From contig CADBSI010000068.1 of the NCBI GenBank assembly GCA_902797275.1, positions 1 through 17,233 on the forward strand: 17,233 bases of DNA, given 5' to 3'. The notes below the pieces were generated by a model, which did no database searches, had not been told where the DNA came from, and saw nothing but the letters and a program-made list of their open reading frames with translations. A program made the position numbers and the translations under genes. This DNA is from an uncultured Erysipelotrichaceae bacterium (lineage in GTDB: Bacteria > Bacillota_I > Bacilli_A > RF39 > UBA660). Position 1 is the first letter of the stretch; the number at the start of each line of letters is the position of its first letter. This document shows, piece after piece, positions 7,530 to 15,392 of this stretch.

Positions 7530-9092
7530 ATGATAATTAGAAAACCTTATGCTTTTTTAATAAAGTATTTTAAATTAATTCATATTATTTTATTTTTCTT
7601 ATTAATATTTTGTTTATTTAAAACAAGAGCAATTTATTTTTTCTTTAAAAATTATTTAACAACAGGAACTTATTTATATACTTCTAATATGGCAAGTAGT
7701 TATGTTGGGATTTTATATTTTATTGTTGTAATAATTTTAATTGGAATGTTTTTACTTATCTTTCTTTTAATGAGGCAAAAGAAGAAACCTATTTTTTACT
7801 ATGTAAGTGCTTTAGGTTATTCAGCTTTAACCTTTATTTCTTTAATAATTTTTAATTATGTTTATACAGCTCTTGAATATAATACTTTTTCTAATCAAGC
7901 TTTAGTATTACTTCGAGATTTATCAATGGTTTTATATTATCTTGATTATTTCTTTTTAAGTGTTGCTTTTATTCGAGGATTTGGTTTTAATATTAAAAAG
8001 TTTAACTTTGAAAAAGACATAAAAGAATTAGATATAACTGATAGTGATAGAGAAGAAATAGAATTAAAAAGTTCTCTTGATTATGATAAAATTACTAATA
8101 CTTTAAGAAGAAAAAAAAGAGACTTATCTTACTATGTTAAAGAAAATTCTTATATTTTAACGGTTTTTTTAGTTATTTTTTTCTTAAGTTTAACGGCTTA
8201 TATTTCACTTAATAAATTAGTTATTAATAAAGTTTATAAAGAAGAAGAAGTAATTACTATTGATAAACTAGATTTTTTAGTTAATAATTCTTATATAAGT
8301 TCTTATGATTATGATAATAAAATAATTAAAAAAGATAAAAAGTTTATTGTTATAGATTTTAATATTACTAATAATTATGATACAAGTGTTAGATTAGATA
8401 TTGAGAATACTAGATTAAAAATAGATGATGAATATTATTATCCTAAATTTATAAATTCTTTTAGTGATATTGGTGCAACTTATAAAAATCAAAGCATAAA
8501 AAGTAAAACTATGAGTACTTATCTATTAATATTTGAATTATCAGCTAAAACTAAAGTTAAAAATGCTTATTTAGAAATATATGCTGGTAAGAAAGAAGTT
8601 AATAATCAAGCTGTTTTAATTTATAAAGAAGTTAAAATAAATCCAAAGGAATTTAACAAAAGCAATATAGGTACTTATAATTTAAATGAATTAGCAACTA
8701 TTAATACATATTTTTTTAAAGATGCTAAATTTAATATTAGTAAATATGAACTTTTAGAAGTTTCTAATTATACTTATACTAAGTGTGGAAGTGATGATGT
8801 TGGAACTTGTGTTGATTATAATGCAAGTGTTGTTCCAGGTATTGGTAAAGTTTTATTAAATCTTGAGTACTCTTTTAGTGATTCTAAAGATATATTTAAA
8901 TTTATTAATATAAAGTATACTAAAAATAATAAAGAATACTATCTTAAAAATAATAGTATAAAAAATATAACACCTAGTAATTATCCTAGTAATTCAGTTG
9001 TTTTAGAATGTAGTAAAGAAATACTAGATGCTAGTAAAATAGTTTTAATTTTTAACATGAGGGGAGTAGAATTCGATTATGTTCTTAAATAA
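7530..9092 (+). CDS. unknown five-helix membrane protein with large extracytoplasmic domain
   Basis: Function unknown; 520 residues. The N-terminal half has four transmembrane helices (about 13-31, 57-81, 90-112, 130-148), then a charged loop (about 155-205) with several Asp, Glu, Lys and Arg, and a fifth helix (207-226). Residues 227-520 are soluble and, by alternation, probably outside the cell. This domain has beta-rich stretches such as KKFIVIDFNITNNYDTSV (270-287) that recall the DUF4352-like or Ig-like domains of Firmicutes lipoproteins and membrane proteins; that resemblance is weak. Two Cys pairs (419/427 region, and Cys493 alone) are present. ATG 7530 is preceded by GAGGTG (7520-7525). 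The gene overlaps the pilin-like gene by 14 bases, so the two proteins are probably made together and may interact at the surface. Confidence 0.75.
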   Translation: MIIRKPYAFLIKYFKLIHIILFFLLIFCLFKTRAIYFFFKNYLTTGTYLYTSNMASSYVGILYFIVVIILIGMFLLIFLLMRQKKKPIFYYVSALGYSALTFISLIIFNYVYTALEYNTFSNQALVLLRDLSMVLYYLDYFFLSVAFIRGFGFNIKKFNFEKDIKELDITDSDREEIELKSSLDYDKITNTLRRKKRDLSYYVKENSYILTVFLVIFFLSLTAYISLNKLVINKVYKEEEVITIDKLDFLVNNSYISSYDYDNKIIKKDKKFIVIDFNITNNYDTSVRLDIENTRLKIDDEYYYPKFINSFSDIGATYKNQSIKSKTMSTYLLIFELSAKTKVKNAYLEIYAGKKEVNNQAVLIYKEVKINPKEFNKSNIGTYNLNELATINTYFFKDAKFNISKYELLEVSNYTYTKCGSDDVGTCVDYNASVVPGIGKVLLNLEYSFSDSKDIFKFINIKYTKNNKEYYLKNNSIKNITPSNYPSNSVVLECSKEILDASKIVLIFNMRGVEFDYVLK

Positions 9093-10188
9093 AAAAGGCT
9101 TTGTTTTATTAGAAACTTTAGTTGTTACCATTTTTACTTTAATTATTTTTACTCTTTTATATACAAGTGTTGTTCCACTTCTTGGAAGATATAAAGAATT
9201 ATCTTATTATGATAATGTAGATATTACATATGATTTATATTATTTTAAAAATATAATTAATTCTGATAGTAATTTTGATAATATTAGAAATAATCCTAAA
9301 GGTTATCAAAAAATTGAATGTGAACAATTAGCTAATGGAAATATCTGTAATGATTTAGAAAGTATTTTAGATTTTAATTCTAAAACTGAGTTAGTTTATT
9401 TAAATATGGACAAGAAAGATGATTTAAAAAGAGATGAGAATTTTTCTACTGATTTAAGAAATTATTTAGATACTATTGATACAACGGGTGAAGTAATATT
9501 GCTTCAAAAAAACTCTTATGTTAGTTATTTAAATATTAAAAATAAAGGAGGAAATATTTCACCTCCACCTGATCCAGGTACACCTATTTGTACTATTACA
9601 ATTAGTAATAATAACTCGGAAGCAGGTATTACAACTTCAGTTTCATGTAATCCAAATGGAGGGTCTGCTTGTAGGAGTGATAATCCAACTGGAGATATAA
9701 ATTTAAAGACAAGTAAAACTTATACTGTTTATAATGAAGCTGGAAATTCTAGTACTTGTACAGTTAATATAAGTTCTAAATTACAAAAAGCTGTTTGTAC
9801 GACTGCTACTTGGGGAAATAGTAAAACTGAAAATAAAGCGTCTTCTTGTAAGGCTCAAAGTGAAAGTGATGCTAATAAAAACTTATGGAATTATGTTATT
9901 ACTTGTAGTAATAATGGTTATACTTATGGTGGCTCTTGTACTTGTAATACCTCAGTACTTTATTCTTATGTATGCAACAGTGATATCTATAATTTAGGTG
10001 GATGTTCAGCTTATTGTAATAAAGTTTATTTTACAACTGGATCAGGTACTTGTACTAGAAAAACAACTTATAAAAAAACAACTAAATCAAGAACTGGATG
10101 TTCTACTTGGGGAGCTTATACTAATACAACAAGCTGTACTCAAGAAAACTATAAAACTAGTTGTAGAACGATTTATATTGGTAATTAA
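9079..10188 (+). CDS. type IV prepilin-like surface protein with cysteine-rich C-terminal domain
   Basis: The 369-residue protein starts with a class III (prepilin) leader: MFLNKKG, then FVLLETLVV. A prepilin peptidase would cut between Gly7 and Phe8, leaving N-terminal Phe and the conserved Glu at mature position 5 (Glu12), followed by a hydrophobic helix to about residue 34. The polar region to about 155 is pseudopilin-like. A Pro-rich linker (SPPPDPGTP, 161-169) leads to a C-terminal domain of about 200 residues with 16 cysteines, plus Cys81 and Cys90 earlier. That domain is rich in Thr, Ser, Asn and Gly and has similar units, for example CTTATWGNSKTENKASSC and CSTWGAYTNTTSC. No prepilin peptidase or pilus ATPase gene is in the window. 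The start is supported by the leader position; AGGGGAG (9060-9066) is rather far upstream (12 bases). Confidence 0.75.
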   Translation: MFLNKKGFVLLETLVVTIFTLIIFTLLYTSVVPLLGRYKELSYYDNVDITYDLYYFKNIINSDSNFDNIRNNPKGYQKIECEQLANGNICNDLESILDFNSKTELVYLNMDKKDDLKRDENFSTDLRNYLDTIDTTGEVILLQKNSYVSYLNIKNKGGNISPPPDPGTPICTITISNNNSEAGITTSVSCNPNGGSACRSDNPTGDINLKTSKTYTVYNEAGNSSTCTVNISSKLQKAVCTTATWGNSKTENKASSCKAQSESDANKNLWNYVITCSNNGYTYGGSCTCNTSVLYSYVCNSDIYNLGGCSAYCNKVYFTTGSGTCTRKTTYKKTTKSRTGCSTWGAYTNTTSCTQENYKTSCRTIYIGN

Positions 10189-10210
10189 GCCTTGTTTATT
10201 AGGCTTTTTT
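10187..10210 (+). terminator. intrinsic terminator after the pilin-like gene
   Basis: AAGCCT (10187-10192) pairs with AGGCTT (10201-10206) around an 8-base loop, with Ts to 10210. The stem begins inside the stop codon (10186-10188). It is short but has three G-C pairs and a good U tract. Confidence 0.7.
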
Positions 10211-10220
10211 CTGTTATACT
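10192..10220 (+). promoter_or_regulatory. smc promoter nested in the upstream terminator
   Basis: TTGTTT (10192-10197), a 17-base spacer and TATACT (10215-10220), 22 bases before the smc start codon. The -35 box lies in the terminator stem-loop, so the two signals share DNA. Only TTG of the -35 matches consensus, so the call rests on spacing and the good -10. Confidence 0.55.
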
Positions 10221-10241
10221 TAACTAGTTAGAAGGTGTTAT

Positions 10242-13172
10242 ATGTACTTAAAAGAAATAGAAATATCAGGGTTTAAATCATTTGCTGATAAAATAAATTT
10301 AAATTTAAATAATGAAATAACTTGTATTGTTGGTCCTAATGGATCAGGTAAAAGTAATATAGTTGATGCTATTCGTTTTGTTCTTGGTGAACAATCAGTT
10401 AAATCCCTTCGAGGAGATGCTTTAATGAGTGATGTAATATTCTCAGGTTCTAAAAATCGTCAACCAATGCATGCAGCAAGTGTTAATTTAACTTTTGATA
10501 ATACTGATAATTATTTAAATATTCCCTATAAAACAGTTTCTGTTAAAAGAAGATTATATAAAACTGGGGATAATGAATACTTTTTAAATGGAGAAAAGTG
10601 CCGTCTTAAAGATATAGTTGATTTATTTTTAGATAGTGGTATGGGAAGAGATTCCTTTAATATTATTAGTCAAGGAGATATTTCTAAATTATTATCAAAT
10701 TCTCCATATGATAGACGACTTGTAATAGAAGAAGCAGCTGGTATTTTAAAATATAAAAAAAGAAGAGAAGAAGCATTCAAAAAACTTGATAAAACTAATT
10801 TAAATCTTGATAGGGTAAACGATATTATAAATGAAGTAGAAGTAAGAGTTAAACCTTTAGAAGAACAAAGTAAGAAAGCAACTTTATATAAAGAATTAAA
10901 AGATGAACTAGAAAACATTGAAGTAGGTTTATTAGTAGCTGAAATAACTAATTATAATCAACAATGTTTAATTAACAAAAATAAATTAGTTGATTTAAAT
11001 AATATAATTCTTTCTTTAACCAAAAAAACAACTGATCCTATAATAGATGAACTTAAATTAAAAGCTATAAATATTAATAAGCAAAAAGAAGATATTAATC
11101 AAAAATTACTTGATTTATCAAAAACAAAAGAAGATGTTAATAGTAAAAGATTACTTTTAAAAGAAAGAATTAAATTCAATGCAACTGATATTAAAAATCA
11201 AGAAAAAATTAATTATTTAACTGATAAAAAACTAGAACTTGAAAATAAAATAAAAGTACTTGAAAAAGATTTAACTACAAATTCTATGAATACAACTACT
11301 TTAGAAAATGATATAACTAATTTAACTAATAATTTAGATAATTTAAATAAGAAAAATACTAGTTATAATTTATCTTTAAAAGAAAAAGAAAATGAATATG
11401 ATAGATTATTAAATAAAATTGAAATAATAAAAAATAATATCTATGAAAATTCTTATTTAAATAACAATGTTAAAAGAGTATTAGAAAATTCTAAATTAAA
11501 AGCACTAGATGCTTTAATTAATTTAATTAAAATAGATCCTAAATATAATACAGTTTTAGAAGTTGCAACTAGCAGTAATAAAAACTTTTTAGTAGTTGAA
11601 ACAAAAAGTGATGCTTCTAAAATAATAGATTATTTAAAACTTAATAACTTAGGTCGAATTACTTTTTTACCACTTGAAGATATTAAAGGAAAATATGTTG
11701 ATTTGGATACCCAAAGTAAATTAACTGATTTAACTGGTTATTTAGGTGTTTTAAGTGATTTTTTAGAATATGATTCTAAATATAAAGAAATAATATTAAA
11801 TCAATTTGGTAATATTTTAGTAGTAGATACTAAAGAAAATGCTAATTATTTAAGTAAAGTTATTAATAACCGTTATAGAATTATTACTTTAGATGGAGAA
11901 ATATTTCATGTAGGAGGTAGTATAACCGGAGGAAGTTTAAAAACTGGAGGACTTGCTCTTGCTAAACAAGAACTAACTGATTTAAATTTAGATAGTAATA
12001 ACTTAAAAAATACTATTCTTACTTTAAGAGAAAATATAAATAATAATTTAAAAGAAAAAGAAGTATTAGAAAATAACTTATATTTAAAGAAAAGAAACTT
12101 ATTATTATTAACAGATGAATTAAAAGCTTTACAAGAAAGACTTAGTAATAATAAAGAAGAACTTAGTAATTTAAAAATAGAATTAGATTCCTATGATTCT
12201 AAAACATTTGATCAAGAATTATTAAAATTAAATCAAGAATACTATGATTTATCTTTAAAATATGAGTTATTAGTAAAAGATAAAAATGAATTTATTAAAG
12301 AATATGATAATATTCAAACTAATATTTTAGAAAAAGAAGGTCTTCTTAAAGAAAATAATTTATTATTAAAAACTAAAGAAAAAGAAGTTCATGATTTAGA
12401 AATATTAACTAATAAATTAGAAAATAAATTAGATAATAATTTAAATACTTTAAATCAAGATTATAATTTAACTTATGAAGGTGCTAAAGAAAAATATTAT
12501 TTAGATAAAGATTTAGATTTAGCTAAAGAAGAAGTATTAGATTTAAAAAATAAATTAAAAAATATTGGTAATGTTAACTTAGATAGTATTGAAGAATATA
12601 AAGCAGTTAAAGAAAGATATGATTTCTTAACTAATGAAAGAAATGATTTATGTCATGCAAAAGAGATGCTTTATTCTTTAATAAGTGAGATGGATGATGT
12701 TATGCAAAGTGATTTTTTAACGACTTTTAAAGAATTAGAAATTGAATTTAAAAAAGTCTTTAGAGAATTATTTAAAGGAGGAGATGCCTCTTTAAAACTA
12801 ACAGATCCAACTAATTTAATGGAAACAGGAGTTGATATTATAGCATGTCCACCTGGTAAGAAATTAAAAACAATTACTCTTTTATCAGGAGGTGAAAAAA
12901 CTTTAACAGCTATTAGTTTATTATTTGCTATTTTAAATATTAGAATGGTACCATTTTGTATCTTTGATGAGGTTGAAGCAGCTTTAGATGAGGCTAATGT
13001 TGATAACTTTGGATCGTATTTGCATTCTTATAAAAATAAAACTCAGTTTTTATTAATTACTCATAAAAAAAGAACTATGGAATATGCTAAAACTTTATAT
13101 GGTATTACAATGCAAGAATCTGGTGTATCTAAAATTGTAAGTGTAAAATTAGAAGATAATAAGATTAACTAA
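10242..13172 (+). CDS. smc: chromosome segregation/condensation ATPase SMC, short-armed
   Basis: SMC is the ATPase of the bacterial condensin SMC-ScpA-ScpB, which extrudes DNA loops and helps separate sister chromosomes. The N-terminal head has MYLKEIEISGFKSFADK, Walker A GPNGSGKSN (31-39), LRGDALMSDVIFSGS and the Q-loop Gln144. The hinge spans about 417-572, with GRITFLPL, RYRIITLDG and GGSITGGS (558-565). The C-terminal head has signature LLSGGEKT (880-887), Walker B FCIFDE (905-910) and the D-loop ALDEANV (914-920). All ATPase elements are present. The protein has 976 residues, about 200 fewer than B. subtilis SMC; the loss is in both coiled-coil arms (about 170-415 and 575-800), so it looks like balanced shortening and not truncation. 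SD AAGGTG is at 10232-10237. The usual neighbours rnc and ftsY are absent. Confidence 0.95.
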   Translation: MYLKEIEISGFKSFADKINLNLNNEITCIVGPNGSGKSNIVDAIRFVLGEQSVKSLRGDALMSDVIFSGSKNRQPMHAASVNLTFDNTDNYLNIPYKTVSVKRRLYKTGDNEYFLNGEKCRLKDIVDLFLDSGMGRDSFNIISQGDISKLLSNSPYDRRLVIEEAAGILKYKKRREEAFKKLDKTNLNLDRVNDIINEVEVRVKPLEEQSKKATLYKELKDELENIEVGLLVAEITNYNQQCLINKNKLVDLNNIILSLTKKTTDPIIDELKLKAININKQKEDINQKLLDLSKTKEDVNSKRLLLKERIKFNATDIKNQEKINYLTDKKLELENKIKVLEKDLTTNSMNTTTLENDITNLTNNLDNLNKKNTSYNLSLKEKENEYDRLLNKIEIIKNNIYENSYLNNNVKRVLENSKLKALDALINLIKIDPKYNTVLEVATSSNKNFLVVETKSDASKIIDYLKLNNLGRITFLPLEDIKGKYVDLDTQSKLTDLTGYLGVLSDFLEYDSKYKEIILNQFGNILVVDTKENANYLSKVINNRYRIITLDGEIFHVGGSITGGSLKTGGLALAKQELTDLNLDSNNLKNTILTLRENINNNLKEKEVLENNLYLKKRNLLLLTDELKALQERLSNNKEELSNLKIELDSYDSKTFDQELLKLNQEYYDLSLKYELLVKDKNEFIKEYDNIQTNILEKEGLLKENNLLLKTKEKEVHDLEILTNKLENKLDNNLNTLNQDYNLTYEGAKEKYYLDKDLDLAKEEVLDLKNKLKNIGNVNLDSIEEYKAVKERYDFLTNERNDLCHAKEMLYSLISEMDDVMQSDFLTTFKELEIEFKKVFRELFKGGDASLKLTDPTNLMETGVDIIACPPGKKLKTITLLSGGEKTLTAISLLFAILNIRMVPFCIFDEVEAALDEANVDNFGSYLHSYKNKTQFLLITHKKRTMEYAKTLYGITMQESGVSKIVSVKLEDNKIN

Positions 13173-13177
13173 AAGGG

Positions 13178-13206
13178 TTTACAACTTAAAAGAAATAAGT
13201 TATAAT
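13178..13206 (+). promoter_or_regulatory. strong sigma-A-type promoter for tig
   Basis: TTTACA (13178-13183), exactly 17 bases, then perfect TATAAT (13201-13206). The start codon is 19 bases downstream, with GGAGG (13217-13221) between. The spacer contains the inverted repeat AACTTA (13183-13188) / TAAGTT (13196-13201), which could be an operator or chance. It gives trigger factor expression independent of smc. Confidence 0.75.
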
Positions 13207-13225
13207 AACACCTGTTGGAGGAATT

Positions 13226-14488
13226 ATGGAAAAAAATAAAAATTATAAACATGAAATAACAATAAAAATAGAAGGTGAAGAATGGAAAAAAGCTTTGGAA
13301 GAAGCTTATCTTGAAAATAATAAAAAAGCGAAGATTGATGGTTTCCGTCCAGGTAAAGCTCCATATGATGTATTTGTTAAACATTATGGTGTTGAATCTT
13401 TATTTATGGATGCTGCTGATAAAGTATTACAACCTGCTTATTTAAAAGCTATAACTGATTCTAAATTAGTACCAGTTGTTGAACCTAAAGTAGATTTAAA
13501 AGGTGTAAGTGAAAAAGAAGTTGAATTTGTTTTTACAATTATTACTAAACCTGAACTTAAAATCAAAAAATATGAAGGTTTAAAAGTTAAAAAAGACAAA
13601 TTAGAAGTAAAAGAAAGTGAAATTAAAGATGAAATTGATCACTTACTAGAACAATATGCTGAATTAGTAATTAAAGAAGGAACTGTAGAAAATGGGGACA
13701 CTGTTATAATTGACTATGAAGGATCAGTTGATGGAGTTCCATTTGAAGGTGGAAAAGCCCAAAACCAAAGTTTAGTAATTGGTTCTAAAACTTTTATTCC
13801 AGGATTTGAAGAACAATTAATTGGTATGGAAAAAGAAAGTGAAAAAGATATCAATGTAGTTTTTCCAGAAGATTATCATGCTGAAAATTTAAAAGGAAAA
13901 GAAGCTGTATTCAAAGTTAAAGTTCATGAAATTAAAACTAAAAAAAATCGTGAATTAGATGATGAGTTCTTTGAAGATTTAGGAATGGAAGGAGTAAATT
14001 CAGTTGAAACTTTAAAAGATGCTATTAAAGAACATTTAGAAGCTCACAAAAAAACTGACATTGAAAACAAATTTGTAGACGATATGTTAGATGCAATTTC
14101 TAAAGAAACTGAAGTTGATATTCCTGAAGAAATGGTTGAAGATGAAATTAATCATTTAATTAAAAGATTTGAAGATCAATTAAAATATCAAGGAGCAAGC
14201 CTAGATTTATATTATAAATTAACTAATTCAACTGAAGAAGCTTTAAGAAGTCAAGTTGAAAAAGAAGCATTTAAAAATGTTTTATACCGTTTAATTCTTG
14301 AAGAATTAGTTAAAATTTTAAAAATCGAAGTATCAGATGAAGAAGCTAAAGAAGAAATTAAAAAAATGGCCGAAGAATACCATGCAACAGAAGATGAAAT
14401 CTTAAAAGAATTAGGTAGCATGGACATGGTTAAATATGATATTGAGGTTAAAAAAGCCTTTGCTAAACTAGAAGAATTAAATAAATAA
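13226..14488 (+). CDS. tig: trigger factor (ribosome-associated chaperone and PPIase)
   Basis: Trigger factor binds the ribosome at the exit tunnel and shields nascent chains; it is cytoplasmic. The 420-residue protein has the full three-domain layout. The N-terminal ribosome-binding domain carries the signature loop GFRPGKAP (39-46). An FKBP-type prolyl isomerase domain spans about 150-240, with GDTVIIDYEGSVDG, PFEGGKA, FIPGFEEQLIGM and FPEDYHAENLKGKEAVFKV. The helical C-terminal substrate-binding domain runs from about 250 to the end, with DDEFFEDLG, IPEEMVEDEINHLI and EILKELGS. Length is usual for Firmicutes. ATG 13226 has GGAGG at 13217-13221. It is monocistronic, with its own promoter upstream and a hairpin terminator downstream. 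In many Firmicutes tig precedes clpX; that gene is not here. Confidence 0.96.
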   Translation: MEKNKNYKHEITIKIEGEEWKKALEEAYLENNKKAKIDGFRPGKAPYDVFVKHYGVESLFMDAADKVLQPAYLKAITDSKLVPVVEPKVDLKGVSEKEVEFVFTIITKPELKIKKYEGLKVKKDKLEVKESEIKDEIDHLLEQYAELVIKEGTVENGDTVIIDYEGSVDGVPFEGGKAQNQSLVIGSKTFIPGFEEQLIGMEKESEKDINVVFPEDYHAENLKGKEAVFKVKVHEIKTKKNRELDDEFFEDLGMEGVNSVETLKDAIKEHLEAHKKTDIENKFVDDMLDAISKETEVDIPEEMVEDEINHLIKRFEDQLKYQGASLDLYYKLTNSTEEALRSQVEKEAFKNVLYRLILEELVKILKIEVSDEEAKEEIKKMAEEYHATEDEILKELGSMDMVKYDIEVKKAFAKLEELNK

Positions 14489-14490
14489 TT

Positions 14491-14531
14491 AAAAAAATAG
14501 ATTTTATTTCCAAAATATTATCTATTTTTTT
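14491..14531 (+). terminator. AT-rich intrinsic terminator of tig
   Basis: AAAAAAATAGAT (14491-14502) pairs perfectly with ATCTATTTTTTT (14520-14531) over a 17-base loop. The 3' arm itself supplies the T run. It starts 2 bases after the tig stop codon. The stem is long but weak because only two pairs contain G-C. Confidence 0.65.
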
Positions 14532-14580
14532 ATACTTTTTTCTCTTGTACTATTTTTTCATTATCATGAATTAATAAATA

Positions 14581-14614
14581 TTATTAGTAAAATGCCTTTA
14601 TTATTTACTGATAA
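14581..14614. repeat. intergenic 11-bp inverted repeat of unknown role
   Basis: TTATTAGTAAA (14581-14591) faces TTTACTGATAA (14604-14614) with one T-G wobble, over a 12-base loop. It is not followed by a T run, so it is not a clear terminator. The rest of the 14532-14714 gap is T-rich DNA in which I see only the promoter and ribosome binding site of the next gene. Confidence 0.5.
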
Positions 14615-14692
14615 AAGCTAATTTCTTTTCCATCTTTTTAAATATTTTTCTTTCTTTTAGTTATTTTCTTTCTAAAAAAATAAAAAATGTTA

Positions 14693-14710
14693 TATAATAT
14701 GTTTGGTGAT
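14693..14710 (+). promoter_or_regulatory. -10 element and unusual GGTGAT ribosome binding site of the C26 hydrolase gene
   Basis: A perfect TATAAT lies at 14693-14698 but no good -35 was found at 16-18 bases. Only 6 bases later GGTGAT (14705-14710) matches the downstream half of the anti-Shine-Dalgarno complement GGAGGTGAT. It sits 4 bases before ATG 14715, which fits that register. If the -10 is real, the 5' leader is very short, about 10 bases. Confidence 0.5.
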
Positions 14711-14714
14711 TTAG

Positions 14715-15392
14715 ATGCCAATTATTGGAATAGTTGCAAGACCTAGTGATAATAAAAAAGAAAAGTATGATTATGTTTCAGATAATTTAAGAAGAGCAGT
14801 TATTAAAAGTGGAGGAATACCTCTTGCTATTTTATCAACTGATAAAAGAATATATGAATTAGATAAACATATAGAAAACAAATTAGATGAAGAAACTAAA
14901 ACTAATTTAGATAAAGTTTTAAGTCTTTGTGATGTAATAATATTTCAAGGAGGATCAAAGTTTTATCCAACTGATAAATATATTGCTAAATATGTAATAG
15001 AAAATGATATACCAGCTTTAGGAATTTGTCTTGGTATGCAATTATTAAATCATGTTGATAATCATGAAAAATCAATTTTAATAAAAATAGATAAACATTT
15101 AGATAATAATAAATATGTTCATGAGATAGATATATTTAAAGATACTTTATTAAGTAATATTTTAAATAAAGAAAAAATAAAAGTTAATTCAAGACATCGA
15201 CTAGCTATTTTAAAATTAAATAATTTTAAAGTATGTGCTAAATCTAAAGATAAGTTAATAGAAAGTATTTATTATCCTGGAAAAAGATTTATTTTAGGAG
15301 TACAATTTCATCCTGAAGATATGTATTTTTATGATGAAAATGCTAGATTAATTTTTAAAAGATTTATTGAGGAGTGTCAAAATGTTAGATAA
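14715..15392 (+). CDS. class I glutamine amidotransferase-like hydrolase (peptidase C26, gamma-glutamyl hydrolase family)
   Basis: A 225-residue cytoplasmic enzyme of the family that includes PuuD (gamma-glutamyl-GABA hydrolase). These cleave gamma-glutamyl amide bonds with a Cys-His-Glu triad. Visible here are MPIIGIVARP at the N-terminus, FQGGSKFYPTD (77-87; usually GG[DG]-x2-P), the nucleophile elbow ALGICLGMQL (Cys105), NSRHRLAI (158-165) and GVQFHPED (195-202; His199, Glu201). The triad is complete and the protein appears intact. The substrate cannot be read from the sequence: no polyamine-degradation genes are nearby, and the partner gene overlapping its 3' end by 11 bases encodes a serine beta-lactamase-like hydrolase. 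A role in trimming gamma-glutamyl peptides, perhaps peptidoglycan fragments, is therefore possible but only inferred. The start is set by GGTGAT at 14705-14710. Confidence 0.85.
   Translation: MPIIGIVARPSDNKKEKYDYVSDNLRRAVIKSGGIPLAILSTDKRIYELDKHIENKLDEETKTNLDKVLSLCDVIIFQGGSKFYPTDKYIAKYVIENDIPALGICLGMQLLNHVDNHEKSILIKIDKHLDNNKYVHEIDIFKDTLLSNILNKEKIKVNSRHRLAILKLNNFKVCAKSKDKLIESIYYPGKRFILGVQFHPEDMYFYDENARLIFKRFIEECQNVR
15370..15384 (+). promoter_or_regulatory. ribosome binding site fixing the serine hydrolase start at 15382
   Basis: AGGAG at 15370-15374 lies 7 bases before ATG 15382. The in-frame TTG at 15367 is upstream of and overlaps this site, so it cannot use it. ATG 15382 is therefore preferred; it falls inside the end of the C26 gene and makes the two genes translationally coupled. 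Confidence 0.8.

Noticed and set aside
9998..10231. Alternative + strand open frame over the end of the pilin-like gene
   Set aside because: It lies out of frame inside a supported gene, crosses the terminator, and its sequence is a shadow of the Cys-rich repeats.
10670..10918. Minus-strand open frames inside smc and similarly at 666-854, 989-1231, 2500-2709 and 13169-13384
   Set aside because: They are antisense to well supported genes, have no ribosome binding site or family signal, and arise from AT-rich codon bias.
15367..15369. TTG as the start of the serine hydrolase
   Set aside because: It lies directly before and overlaps the AGGAG that serves ATG 15382, and has no ribosome binding site of its own.
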